This document shows positions 1-12,262 of a stretch of 64,000 nt of DNA, piece after piece. Position 1 is the first letter of the stretch. Each line of letters starts with the position of its first letter. The DNA comes from Blastobasis lacticolella (lineage: Eukaryota > Arthropoda > Insecta > Lepidoptera > Blastobasidae): positions 11,604,001 to 11,668,000 of the forward strand of contig LR990056.1 in the NCBI GenBank assembly GCA_905147135.1, in the 5' to 3' direction. The position numbers were made by a program, and so were the translations under genes. The notes below the pieces were generated by a model. The model worked only from the letters and a program-made list of their open reading frames with translations. It was not told the DNA's origin and did no database searches.

Positions 1-1224
1 GGCAAGGGCGCAAGAAAATCTTTGATGTCGTAAAAAACTTTATAGATTTATGAGTACTTATTACCTAATTAAATTAAAATGCTTGGTCTAGGATACGTAT
101 TACTTGGTAATAGCGTGGTACAAACTTAACTTAAATGGGGGTACAGTATGTACACGTGCGTAATAATAAAGTTAAGTACGTAATATCTTCTATTATGTGC
201 TGACACAATAACATCCAAGTTACGGAACAAGTGTGATGAAAACGTTTTTTATACTGTATAAATTTGGTGACCGGCAGAAAAACAATACTTGTTTGCTTAT
301 CAATAATTTAAACGCTAGGCCCCCCAGGCCAGGTGGGGTTACGATTTGCAAAATGCTGCAGGGGATGCTGGATCCTGCAAGCCGAAGTTCATTCGCGTTC
401 TGCGTTGGAGGTATATGTCCCGCGGTGTACTAGTATAGGCTGATGATATTCAGTATATAGTGATATTCAATATATAGCGTGTATAGTGAGCTTCATAATT
501 TACAAAGTACTTATGTATTTATGTTGTAGTTTTAGGGATTTGTAGTAAAATCGAGGCGGAATAAGTTCCATTTATTCAGATTTAATGAAATTATTACAAA
601 TCATAACACATAAGTCTGTGTAACGCTACTACTGCGTCATCTTCAATGTCGTTTAATTTTTCCTATGGCTACAGATTCCTATATCAACAGATTACTAATT
701 TCAAATTTGATACTGTCCCTCAACACAATTGTGCGGTAAGCATGCGCAGCTGCACAAGTAGACAGATTGAGCTTAGTTTACTGCACGAAAAGTGTAAACA
801 CAATTTACCAGAATGCAACAAAATGAGATCCTATCCTCGCAGAGAAGAAAACAAAAACCGTCAAACAAAACACAAACTTCAGAATATGACGAAAGCAGAA
901 TATGAAAAAAGACAACTTGCCTAATTCATGACTAAATCAGAAAATGACTAAAGCTGAACATGACAGCCATCTAAAAACCCACCCCAAACAACGACACAGG
1001 ACCAGGAAGGCTCCAACTCGGTACCTACTTCACCGACCGAAAAGGAAACTGCCTGACTGAGAACAAGCCCAGGCACGGGGCCTGCTCCATAGGTCCAAAA
1101 CCTGCTCCCGCAGAACAAGGGACTAGAAGACCCGAAACGACGACCAAACACGCCCATTTAAGGGCTTAGTGTGTTGAATATAGGAAAGGTGACGTAACAT
1201 GGAGTTCCTCAAGAAAGGGGTTAA
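1..1224. other. No gene seen
   Basis: AT-rich sequence with only short chance open frames. The frame at 646-924 (+) is A-rich, has no recognisable domain, and leads into the LINE-like 3' end that follows. It may be worn transposon sequence. Confidence 0.5.
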
Positions 1225-1346
1225 AAGTTTTTTACGGGGTCGGTTAACGCGTGAGTGATGCCCCTGGTATTGCAAACGTCCATAGGCTGCGGTGACTGCT
1301 TACCATCAGGCAGGCCGCAAGTTTGTTTGCCACCTTAGTGAAAAAA
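1225..1346 (+). mobile_element. 3' end of a non-LTR retrotransposon with A-rich tail
   Basis: The last 75 bases (from GTCCATAGGCTGCGGTGAC, about 1270) recur almost unchanged at 14534-14615, where they form a clean insertion with a poly(A) tail. A shared block plus an A-rich 3' end is the mark of 5'-truncated LINE or SINE copies. The tail here is short and impure (AAAAAAAG). The upstream limit is uncertain. Confidence 0.6.
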
Positions 1347-1349
1347 AGA

Positions 1350-4300
1350 AAACTGCGACCCCGTGCGTACCACATGATAAGATAGATACGCAATACAAAC
1401 GCAACACACATGAAATTGTAATAAGTCGTTACGTATAATAGAAACTACTTACTTCACAGCAATAAATTCTCAGCTACACTCTCAATACCTTATTGTCCGC
1501 ATGAATTACAATCATAGGTTAAATTACCTAATTATTTCGCTAATTATTCTAACTGCAAATAATGCATTAATATCTTAGAAAGCAATCGTGTTGGCCACAC
1601 CAAACATTCCTAGTTGGCAATGACCTTCCTATGACAGACAGACAAACTTGACCATTCATAATACCTGTTATGAGTGCAGCAGCAAAAGTACCTTCGTTAT
1701 GCAATGTTATTTGTATCTTTTAAATATTTATACTAGAATACATTCGAATATAAGTACCGTAAGTAAGAAAATACCGTTTGTTATCGTCAACAAATCAGAT
1801 TATCTTTAACATACAGAAAGATAGGTATACGTTAGATAAGGTATACGTTTGGCCAACCTTCTGTATAATAGAAGAGTAAATCTTAAAAGAAATAAAGTTA
1901 GCCATGTGGTGACCGGTAGAGTCACCACTGGCTGTGGTATGCTTACGTGCCGTAGAACATTTTTGTATGCCCTCTGTAGATCTCTTCAGGAATCATCGCT
2001 CTTTATTTCCGTTTGGTCCACTTTCGCATCCACTTTACCAAGCAGTACGCATTCTCTTCTGATTCAAGATGATCGGTAACTTCCACCTGTCATTAATGAT
2101 ATCTCGACCAACACTTTAAGGCTAGTGTTTCCCGGGCGTGCTCCACACAAACGCTAATAAGTAGACGTGATTCAGAAACTAAAGTCTGTGCTTGTGTTTG
2201 TCAGATTTTCGTTTAAATATATTGTGTCAAAGTTGCACGTGGTTTAAAAAATCTTCTTAAATGCAAGAATGAAATCTTAGATGCAGTGGTATATTCTCAA
2301 GCATAAGTAACAAAATAATACCATTCTTTTCTCTTTTTGCGTCTGGGCTTAAAAATAGACCTACGTATGCAAGGTTGCGGACCAAAGCAAGTCACATATG
2401 TTATGCAGGTTATGCTATAGTTTCCGATTAGACACCATGGTCTCCGCGTAAATGTCAGGGCCCGCGACAACTCGGTGTCATGCTCTTGCGCACATGTGAG
2501 CTTGCGATAGATCGTGATCTGTATCGCATTGGGTTGTGTATAGTAAGGGTGTGTGTTACGCAGTATTCCGTTTAACTTGTTGATAAATAATTTTTTTCGA
2601 TATTTTTTACTTTTATTGTCATTTTTGGATTCTGAAATGGAACCCTTTACGGTTGACAAACGCTCAGAGATCACAGAGTGTTATCATAATAGACAAAAGT
2701 GTCTCCCCGCAATTTCATCAGAGTAGATTTTGATAAAAACTAAGGCTAATTTAACGTTACTTTAGTGTTTTTCGCCTATTTGGGAATATATAAGGTAATT
2801 CATTTCTTAAACTGGCTACAGCAAGTAACAGCAAAAGGAGCTCTCTCTAGACACTAGACTTCATGGTTTTACTTTATGCCCGTTCTAAAGCTGATTCAAT
2901 TTCACGTCATCGCTTAGTCGCCAAATAGATACTTGGCGACCCTAAACAGCTTTCCCGAAGGGTGGGAACGCATTCGCGACCCCCCTGGTGCTGCGGTGCT
3001 TAATCATTAGGTGACCTACGTGTTGAAAAATATGAACCATAAAAAATCCATGTTTGCAAGACGAACATTCGTCGATGAGAATTGTTCCTAACGCTTGTAC
3101 TAAACGAGGAGGCAGTCCAACCACCTATATTCAAAGCAATATCTATCTTCAAGGACATCAAAACTCTCAGTCATACAGTCAGGTGGGACCGCACTAGACG
3201 TATGTAACTGTTCCGTCAGTATCCCGGAAGCTACATTATTCCCAAGCGCTATAGGGTACTTTTAATCACGAAAAAACGATAGGTTCCCGTGGGATAGTTG
3301 AATGTTTACAGAGATCCGAACTGAACTAGGGTGAAAATTGCGGTCATATAAAAGACATCAACGCGCTCGCTTTTAAGCTACGGAAACAACATGTTTGCGT
3401 TTTTATGTTCCTGTCTGAAAGTTTATCATAATTAGTATAATAGCCACCACTAGTGCAACGATAGAAGATATAAGTTTCTACATGACAAATTCCAGTACAA
3501 AATATCCATGCCAAAGGGCGGGCGACATCAGTCAGATCTTCGATCCTTGTAAGGATAAAAGCCTTGTGAATTTTCAAGGTGTATTTATTCGCTTTAACCG
3601 TATTACGTTAAGCTCAGTGGGTAATGGTTATGGCTGTGCATTGTTATTGTCCAGTTGAAGGGACAAATACCATATAAGGCAAAGTTTAAGATTTTATTTA
3701 CGCTGTTAAAGTAATTACGACGATCTGAGAGTAATAAATGTGATACTTTCTTTTAAACGTGTTATATATTTGGAAGTTGAATACCATGTATATTTAATTT
3801 ATTTTCAAGGTGATGTTTTACTTTATGTAGTGAAATAAAATGCTAATTTGTACTTTAAAATTAGTAAAATAGTTGATTGAATTCACAACAAATTATGTAC
3901 TTATTACGTACTTTTTTATTTCTATGATTATTGTGTATTTTACGTGTGATTGTTGTAATTGGTGTCTTTGTTAAGCAAAAATAAATACAAATAAATTTTA
4001 TTTCTTTTTTACTTTTACTTTATGATTTACAAATTTTTTTTGTTTATATTTTACTGTTTCTTTTACATGAAATGCTTATCAAAAGTATGCTCGTAGTGTA
4101 GTATTAAAGAACTCATTGTAAGTATTAATAATGATAAATATTTCGTACCAATAAGTCGACAAGTCGACATATCTCCGGCTCATTTTTTATTTTGTAGCTG
4201 TCTTAAGGATTACCCACTTCACTGACGCCTAGGGCCTACCACAATACGATAATTCACTCAAAAAGTCCACATCTCTGGCAGGCTGAAGCTGTTGATAATT

Positions 4301-4470
4301 ACTGTACGATACTTATCTTGAATCGGTAAATCTCGACACCTCTTGACAGGGCATGGCGTTGCACGGTTACTTTATTATACGCATCGTCTGATCAAAATTT
4401 TACTTTAATATTTTAAATGCGTAATTAACTGTCTGACTGTCTGTTATACTTTCACGACTAAACCACAGCA
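1350..4470. other. No gene seen
   Basis: AT-rich DNA without a convincing coding frame, RNA gene or complete element on either strand. The longest open frame (2297-2674, minus) shows no domain, low-complexity avoidance or splice context that would support a gene. Confidence 0.5.
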
Positions 4471-4705
4471 TTCATCATCATCATCTCATCGTTATGTCCC
4501 GATTGTGCTCCCGCGTGGCACGCGAGGGCCCGGGGTCCGCCTTCCGGCTCCTTTTGGCCCACTTCGCTCGGTCTTCGGCATCCTTGGTGATAAACTTGTT
4601 GGCACGCATATCACTCTTGATGACGTTAAGCCATCGCTTCGTGGGCCGATCTCACCATCGTGCCTGGCGAAGGTCGCATGGCCAGATTTGTTCCCTACGT
4701 AATTT
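4471..4705 (-). mobile_element. RTE-like LINE relic, C-terminus of ORF2
   Basis: On the minus strand a frame reads R-P-T-K-R-W, then D-A-E-D-R-A-K-W, then R-K-A-D-P-G, and stops at 4481-4483 before an (ATG)n tail at 4471-4483. This K-R-W ... D-R-x-K-W ... K-A-D-P order is the usual C-terminal end of RTE-type ORF2 proteins in insects. Upstream the frame breaks by a shift, so this is a dead 5'-truncated copy. Related pieces lie at 43230-43420 (+), 61205-61372 (-) and 33430-33535 (-). Confidence 0.7.
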
Positions 4706-4829
4706 CTCGCTCTTGCAGCTTTCCGTGAAACTCCACACATCTAATAAAATTCTGTTTGGAGATAGTTTAACAAATTCATGGATGGACATACTTTTTAAAC
4801 TATTCCATTTGCAATCCCGCAAGATATAG

Positions 4830-7750
4830 GTACGGTGTAATAGTCTACGCGAGCGGAGCCGCCGGCGTCAAGCTAGTTAAGAATATGGGAAGGGCTCGTC
4901 ATGAAAATGCCAAGTCATTAATTAAGGTCTGATTGTTGTCTTATATAACCCTGGTGGAAGACGGTAAATATCACGGAGACTGATTCTGGATTTTGGTACA
5001 CCGAAAGCAGCTTTGAAGTATGAGAGGTGAAAAACATATTTTTATGATTAATATACCTATGAACAGCAACTCTCGGCAATAATGAGCATTTTTAATACTT
5101 TTTGTAAAAAACGAGCAGCAGATTTCTACCCACTATACGTTGTCGTGTGGCAAAAAAACGAAGTAATTGTGTACTAGCTGTATTTCATCTGGATATGAAT
5201 ATCCAGATGAAATTCGTTTGCAAATGGCGCCGCTGTGGAAATGCTAACTTAATCTCGGCGGACTGTACATCTGTATTTTTATGAATTACTAGCTTTTGCT
5301 TGCGACTTCGTCCAAGTAAAATTCGGTTATAATGTTCCGGACCGGTGCCAAAGACGAAAAAGGTAGCAGTATCTATGTCGCACCTTTTATCACTTACTGC
5401 GCGTGAGAGCACACTTGTGCTAGACGTGTTGGGCTGCCAAATTGAATTTAAATCTGTTCGGTAGAATTTGCGAGCGTAGCTTACCTATGGCACAAGACAT
5501 TAATTTTATTTTCTTGTAAAACATTAGTACCTATAACTTTTCACCTCTGCGTACGATACGTATTTTTTCCTTTTTTTATTTTTTTTATTAATGTAGGTAC
5601 AGATAGAACATAAGTTACAAGAACAGTCAATATTTAATACGTACAAAGGACCAAGTTTGAGTTCAAATGCGGCAAAAGGAGCCCATTATCCTTAACAGTC
5701 AATATTTAGTAATTTTAATCTATCACCAAATGCAATTTAGAACAACAAGATCTAAAGATAACAATTCTTGTAACTTATCTCTCCATCTTAATAATGTATG
5801 TTGCGGCTCAATGAATGCTTTGTTGATTGCCTTATTTGTTTTTAACTGTTTTGTATTTTTCCCGCGAATGCGTAAAATTCGATCAGTGCGGGAATGCGGC
5901 GCAAGAGTCGGGGCGAAGAGAAGAAAAAGAAAATTGCACTAATTTATGAGCAGCCATACATACATAGATACATATACACATTCACGCCCGCGTCCCAAAG
6001 TGCAGGCATATCTGTCTGGGATTGCGCTCATAGGTAGGGGCCCGCTTGCAAGTTTTCCTTCATCTATTATAAAAAAAGTCTGTGCGAATCAAGTGGTGCG
6101 CAAAAGCTATTCGCCCATATATGAGCAACGCGGAGGTGATACCAATTCATTGTTGTACGTGACTGGTCGCAAGGGCGGCGGGTCAACTGTCTCTCGTGAG
6201 TCGGCGCGCGGCAAATCATGATTGACAGAGGCGGATTGAGGGGTTAGGGTCTAGGTAAATTGAGAAAAATATTTAAATGTTTTATTTTATAAACCAACAA
6301 TTTTTTTGTAGAAAAGCTTGCACGTCATACTCGTATTGAATATATTGTGCACGCCGTGTCTGCAGACCTGCTGTAAGAAATTGCTTTTTAGAAATAATGT
6401 AATTGTGTAATTTTTTACACAATTATAATTTATTAAATAAATAAAATTTTGGCTAATGAATTAAAAAATACAATAACAATTTAAGACGACTTCAATGGTT
6501 GATGTGAGTAATATATTATGGCTACATGTTTCACATAATTAGGTACTAATCTTTTAAAAAGAAAATATGGGTTTATTTGTTTGTTTGGAATGGATATATT
6601 TTATTAAAAATTCTTTCACGTTTAATAAGTTACATTTTGAGCGAGTGCCTAACGTAGGCTATTAGTTTTTCCCGAAATTCAATGTGAAAATGTAAAAAAG
6701 CTAGTATAATGATAGTAGAAGACCATGTGCCAGGTGGTGTCTAGAAGAAAAATAAAGCCTTACAAACGGACTAAAGTCAAAATGGGTGATAATCTAGACC
6801 TATGGGTTACAATGTTGAAGAAACTCATGGTGAGCCAGTGTTGACGAAGATGCCTTTACGATACAATAGGTAGACCAAGTATGGTCTCATAAATAGGTGA
6901 TTAAAAAACATTGTCTGAACTGTACATCTTATTCGTGGGTTGGGTCCAGACATTATCCGATATTGTTATCATATTTGTTCTGAGTACAGCCACTTGATTC
7001 ATTTCATTTTTTCGACCACGTTATTATTAATGCTACATAAATAATACGAATTTTCGCTTATAACTTTTTAAGGAAGAGCATCTGTCTACATTGTCAATTC
7101 GTCATCTATAAATCTTAATAAGACCTTTTAATATCAAAAGGTTTTATTTTATTGCTCTTACCGATTTTTATCACATGAAAGTGCAAATGGCACTTGATTT
7201 AAGGCTGGATTAAATGTGTTTAATAAATATGAACAAAAGACAACAAAGTAAATAAATAAAACAATCACCAACACTACAGATAGAAAATTTGTCCCAGGTC
7301 TCCGGTATTAAAAGGGAAAGTTGCACAGGGGCAAAATTTTTTAACCTATGGGCTCTATTTATCAGGCTAACCTCAAATCGAACAGTTTTCATTTTGATTT
7401 TCATCATGAAAAATACAATATTTTTAAATTACATTGATCATACAGAAAGCTACCTATTCAAAAATAAATAAAAGCAGAGTCATGCATCACAATATTGAGT
7501 TTCTCATACAGAAAATCGATATTGAAAACAGTTCGACTGAGGTTCAAAAATAAGCAGAAGGCTGGCCGCATTGCCCCGCTAATTCATTGTCCTAAGTAGA
7601 GGCCAGCCTACTTGTCTTTAATTATATCGACCCCGCTAGCTAGCTCCCGAAATAGCAGGTTCCTGTAACAGATTAAAGTAGAACTAAAATGGGCACGGAG
7701 GAGAGTGATGTGAGAAGACAATGACGTGATTTATGCAAGTCATGCTTATT
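4830..7750. other. No gene seen
   Basis: Mostly AT-rich. A GC-richer patch at 5870-6230 has two short frames on the plus strand but no domain, no codon pattern and no splice signals that I can use. No complete transposon was recognised. Confidence 0.45.
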
Positions 7751-8067
7751 GTGCGTCGGTGGCCTAAAGGCTAGCGTGTCGGACTCGTAATAAAGAGGTA
7801 CCTACCCCGTTCAAACTCCTGCACCGCTATCTACATTAGCTCTTACAGCGAGGGAAAACATAGCGAGGTAACATGCACATTCTGGCGACTAATGTGTAAC
7901 AATGTTCTAATCTGGTAAGGTTCCTCTGAACAGGGTTACGGAGATCAGATGGCTGACGCTCTACTGTAATTACCTAATCTGCCAAATCCTGGATCATGGT
8001 CAAGGCGATCCTGGGGCTCTCAAGCGTGCGAGAACACAACCAGAATAGCGCTCACATGATGATGGAA
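7751..8067 (+). mobile_element. tRNA-derived SINE, near full length
   Basis: It begins with a tRNA-like head: an A-box-like TGGCCTAAAGGC at 7758 and a B-box-like GTTCAAACTCC near 7810, the right order and distance for an internal Pol III promoter. The body follows (TCTGGTAAGGTTCC, ATCAGATGGC, AATCTGCCAAATCCTGGATCATGG) and it ends in ACATGATGATGG. The body recurs, often cut short, at 14418, 15985 (-), 26858 (-), 34905 and 52830. The tail resembles the ORF2 end of the RTE-like LINE at 4471. Confidence 0.75.
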
Positions 8068-8492
8068 GGCATGCTTAAACCCTTGTTTATATGTAGGCGA
8101 GACCGATTTAATGTATATTTTGTTAAACCTGTATTCTGTAATAAAGTTTAATGTGGTGAACTAACGAAACTTATCCAATTTTCTATCCAGTACCCTACTT
8201 CCTTAAATTTTTGGTTGTTTTGATAAATTCTTTGCATTCAACGTCTAGGTCAATGTCAAATTAGATTCTTGATTTGTACACATAATTATAAGGGAAAAGG
8301 AAGTTTTCGAATGCTCACGTTATTGGTATAAAATAAATACATAACAATAAATAAATATGCTTGGATAATTCTGATTGCTCCACCGACAAGAGTCATACTC
8401 TTAAATATATGATGATAATGATAGACCATTCACACAGTGCCAACTAGCCACAAAGTACGCATAGCTTGTGTTATGGGTGTTAGATAACTGAT

Positions 8493-8644
8493 AATTATCT
8501 TAGTTTTTAATCTTAGTAATTACAATACAATACAATACAATACAATACAAAACTCTTTATTGTACACCAGAGAACACAAGTACAGATACTAAAAATATGA
8601 TAGGTAGTACAAAGGGCGGGGTTGTCACTAATATACAGTAGATT
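8493..8644 (-). mobile_element. Nested LINE 3' end inside the SINE
   Basis: This stretch is missing from the two related SINE copies at 57.6-58.1 kb. Read on the minus strand it ends ...GGTGTACAATAAAGAG followed by repeated TTGTA units, which fits a LINE 3' terminus with a simple-repeat tail. The exact borders are uncertain by several bases. Confidence 0.5.
8521..8550. repeat. (TACAA)6 microsatellite
   Basis: Six exact tandem TACAA units. They sit at the tail end of the nested LINE piece and probably grew from its 3' tail. Confidence 0.95.
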
Positions 8645-8829
8645 AAACTACTTATATACTTTTAAATATTCTTTTCTTTATTCTTATTGTACATAAAACA
8701 CCCAGACCCGTAACAGAAACTTAAATTCATCAATTCAATTTCTTCTCGGACGGAAATCGAACTCTGGGACCTCTCTCTACATGGCAGACCGGCTTGTTAA
8801 CCAACTGAACCACTCAGGTCGTTAAATTA

Positions 8830-9640
8830 TGTGAGATTGCATTCTGCTTATCAGAACGGCAATCTCAATAAACGTTCTAGGATTAACTACCTTATGGAAT
8901 GTGAACTAACTCACCTTCATCTGTGAGGAAATTATAATTTTAAAAACATATGGGTACATGGATATTGGAGAACTATGAGGGTACCCACCTACCTACTTTA
9001 TTTACAGAGAGACTGGACAATCCTGGAGTAAAAATTGGTACACGAGACGTAGACCTGTCTTAGTGCTCGGTTATGTCTCGTCGCTTGGAAACCGGGCCGC
9101 TTGGAAGCCGTCGAGTCGAATTCGAGGTGTCACAGAGCGAGAATTAGGCCCCTGGCTGTTAATGATGTACGGACTCCTCACTTCGTACTACACTAAATGT
9201 AGTAATTGTAACGCTCTTCTTATAAATAATAAAAAGTGGTTACATTTGGTAGTAGAAAAAGTATCACATTATAGGTAATAGACATTCTTTAAAATATTCA
9301 TATTCGCACGCCTAAACAGGTCCCGCAGTATCTGAACGCATGACTTGCCTACAAGTACATTCAAGTAATATGTAATATGAAATTAATAAATTCATATCTA
9401 GTACCTAGTAGTGGTAGGTATGCTAATAAGTTTTATTAAAGGTCAAATTTGATTAGGCACAATGGATATTTCTGAATTGTGCCACCCGTGATTCGATGTG
9501 GACGCAGCCTTAGGCTGATAAACATTATAATTCAATACAATCGATGAATAATATCAACATGGATTGATTTATTGGCCCCCGTTAGGAAGGAACGCATACA
9601 TTTTGTACTAGCTGAATACACTTAGAGATTTAATTTTTTA
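8830..9640. other. No gene seen
   Basis: No coding frame, RNA gene or recognisable repeat in this interval. A slightly GC-rich patch at 9065-9175 is unexplained. Confidence 0.4.
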
Positions 9641-9644
9641 TTTT

Positions 9645-9760
9645 TTATGTCATACGGTAGGCAAACAGGCAAGCGGGCCACCTGATGGAAAGTGGTCACC
9701 ACTGCCTATAGACATTAGCAACACCAAGAGTATCGCTAATGCGTTGCCCACCTCTATAAC
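9645..9760 (-). mobile_element. Short LINE 3' end, common dispersed family
   Basis: Read on the minus strand it carries GGCAACGCATTAGCGATAC, GGTGACCACTTTCC, CATCAGGTGGC and GTTTGCC, then an A/T-rich tail. The same order occurs at 40838-40910 (+), 55685-55810 (-) and 62500-62575 (+). The poly(A)-like end and variable 5' limit point to truncated LINE copies. Confidence 0.6.
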
Positions 9761-9967
9761 ACGTTGCTCTGGCAGCAAAAAGGCAAATGCCACTCTACTG
9801 CCAAAGCCACGGTTCCCCAAATCCCCATCCAATGGAAACTGGCACTGGAAACCTTACTCACCGGCAGAAACACAATATTATTTAAAAGAGTATTATTTAG
9901 CTGCGATATTCTGGAAGATTGGAGGCAGATTGAATTATTTTCATAATTTATATCGCAATTTTTCTGC

Positions 9968-10064
9968 TAAATCTGGAATCATGGTCAAGGCGGACCACGA
10001 GCTCACGCGCGCGGTATCACAACCGGGAGGAATATTGACGCCAAGATGATGATGATGATACTAT
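9968..10064 (+). mobile_element. SINE/LINE tail fragment
   Basis: It contains the shared 3' block (ATCATGGTCAAGGCGGACC, then CACAACCGGGA, ATTGACGCCAAG) and an (ATG)n end at 10046-10058. The 5' part of the element is absent. Confidence 0.6.
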
Positions 10065-10151
10065 AAGGCGTGGATTATATCAAGCGTCGGCGACGCAGAT
10101 AGCGTTTTGCTGTCAACTCAAAATTGTATGAATTTCCTAATATTTTATCGG

Positions 10152-10224
10152 TTAAGCCGACCCCGGGTCGCCGTGTGTCACGCGGGAGTGCAACCGGGAT
10201 TTAACGTAAAGATGATGATGATGA
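10152..10224 (+). mobile_element. SINE/LINE tail fragment
   Basis: Only the last ~70 bases of the family remain: GCCGACCCCGGGTCG, CACGCGGGAGTGCAACCGGG and an (ATG)n tail. It may come from the LINE or the SINE, since both share this end. Confidence 0.55.
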
Positions 10225-10301
10225 AGAATTGGTTAAGCGCCAGTACGAAAATAGAAAAGTTATTGTTTATTTTCTAAAGTACTGTAAGTCTGAAAGCATT
10301 T

Positions 10302-10346
10302 GAATAATAAATAATAATAATAAATAATAATAATAAATAATAATAA
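10302..10346. repeat. (TAA)n/(TAAA)n microsatellite
   Basis: Alternating TAA and TAAA units over about 45 bases. Confidence 0.9.
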
Positions 10347-10349
10347 AGG

Positions 10350-12010
10350 CGCATTTCATTATCTGGTGTAGAGACTGTACCGGCGAACGCAGCGTAGAAC
10401 GGCCGTCCGTGAAACATATGGACGAAATTGTAAGGTGGCAAGGCGAGGATGCATGAGCCACAGAGTCGAGAACTATCTTATGTACAGTCTTCTGTAGAGC
10501 ACGGGGACCCCTAGCTAATCAGGACACCATACAAAAAGTACAAATGTGATCTTAGAAATAGATATAAATACCTATCTACCTTGCTAACAAGTCAATTAGT
10601 ATCATGTCACCCTTACATGGATGCAGACGGATTGGTCTACTAAAGTAAGTAAAGCAAGAACACCGCGCAATAATTAATTATCAAATATATTGATACTGTT
10701 ACATAATTCATGTAGGTCGTTTGTGGTTGGGTACAACTACAAGTTTGTAATACTAGATTTGTTGCGGGTTCAGAGGTACGAGGGGAAAGACATTGTAACA
10801 GTGTAATATAAGTGTAGAAAAGTGTTTAAATTCTATTATTGTAATATTCTGTGGAAAGACGGTTCAATTTACATAAAACTTTTAACATGCTATTATTATA
10901 TGGAATGCGAAATTGAAATTTACATTTTCCAAAAAAAATTGCCGAAAAGAAATTCCTCTTTGCCATACATTGCTGTAAGACTGTGAAATAAAAAAATAAA
11001 AAAATGAATAAAATACATTTTAATTAAATATATTGTCTACTTTTCTAATGATATTATTGAATACCCGAGCGATACTTAAAAAGGCCAAAGGTTCTACCTG
11101 CGGAACGCTAAAAAGTATAGACGCTGCTCAGGCACACATGGCCAGAAGCAATTGCCTCTATTGATTTATCTGCTTACGAGTACGCCCATTAATCACCACA
11201 TACATATCTAATTAAACTACAGATATAATAGTATAGATTTTAATTTGTTTTTCACAAATAGACCACCACTGCTACCATTCAGGCCATTCATGAGCCATTA
11301 TGTCGAACGGTAGCGCTGTTGAAGGTTTGAAAGCGTTGTGGGTGGCATAAGGTTGCCGTTGATTGGCAGTAATAGCTTGAAGTTTGTAGTGAAATATGAT
11401 CCTTTTTAAATGCTCTGTTTTATGCAGTGAGCAAGGAAGCTAAGTGGTTTCGATCCATCGCCGCTTAAGTACGCGAGTGGTCTAATATATGTATGGTTTA
11501 CTATATTCAGTATTCGTACCAAAACTCTATTTACGATAAGTATCCAATTCCATTAGTAACACCTACGCATTAAAATTCTACATTTCCGTTTCCTTTGACG
11601 TAGGTATTGACAAATGGCAGAGTATTCAAGATTATACCCCAAAGTAGAAATCGGGTAATCAATAGAGTAATACTTACTTATTATAGTACGCGGAAGATAA
11701 TATACGGGCAAACGAATTGGAAGCAAATAAATGGTAACTAATTATATCGAACAGCATCCGTGGAGGTCGTGTTTTCAATTAAGTCATTATTACAGCCATT
11801 ATTACAGTCATTATTAGATTAGATAGTTTCGTGTTTTGGCGGCCAATCCGACAAATGTGCTTCGCTTGCATTGCATCTCCGACTTGAGTAGAGCTACAGA
11901 ATACTAATACAGTAGCATGAGGGCCCGTTAAAAAGTCGCCGCTTAAAAATCGCGTACGCCTCGCGATCGCCTTTTCGTCGCCGTCCACCGGAACAGCTTT
12001 TTGACGTTTG
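10350..12010. other. No gene seen
   Basis: AT-rich, with no frame, RNA gene or repeat that I can support. Confidence 0.45.
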
Positions 12011-12013
12011 GGT

Positions 12014-12262
12014 ACCACTTCTTTGTGTATCTCTTCTATACATACACAATATTAAACAAAGTCGCTTCCCGCTGTCTATCCCTATGAATCTGTGTATGTA
12101 TCTATCCATATACGCTTCTATCTTTTAATCTACGCAACGGATTTTAATGCGGTTTTCAACAACAGATAGAATGATTCAAGAGGATGGTTTATAAGTAAGA
12201 AAAAAGGGTAGGTAGGGGTAAAGTAGGTGTACGCGAACGAAGTCGCGCCGGGTCTACTAGTT
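12014..12262 (-). mobile_element. Short dispersed lepidopteran-type element
   Basis: It is the reverse of the copy at 24128-24337. Shared blocks are CGCGACTTCGTTCGCGTACACCTAC, the CCTACC run, CCGCATTAAAATCCGTTGCGTAG and an end near ACAAAGTCGCTT (read on minus). It is non-coding and non-autonomous. I cannot tell from sequence alone whether it derives from a LINE or a Helitron-like element. Confidence 0.6.

Larger units (their letters stand above)
8426..8822 (-). mobile_element. Second tRNA-derived SINE family, interrupted
   Basis: The right end read on the minus strand has a tRNA-like start (box-A-like GGTTCAGTTGGTTAAC and box-B-like GTTCGATT equivalents, degraded here). The left end carries the block GCTTGTGTTATGGGTGTTAG shared with the twin copies at 57631 and 57907. 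Compared with those, about 150 bases are inserted near 8493-8644, so this copy is split by a later insertion. Confidence 0.65.

Noticed and set aside
646..924. 92-codon plus-strand frame as a gene
   Set aside because: A-rich composition, no domain, no splice or promoter context, and it leads into LINE-like sequence.
7751..7830. Possible tRNA gene
   Set aside because: A and B boxes are present but no acceptor stem or anticodon arm can be formed; it is a SINE head.
8521..8550. CRISPR-like or satellite array
   Set aside because: Plain pentanucleotide microsatellite without spacers.
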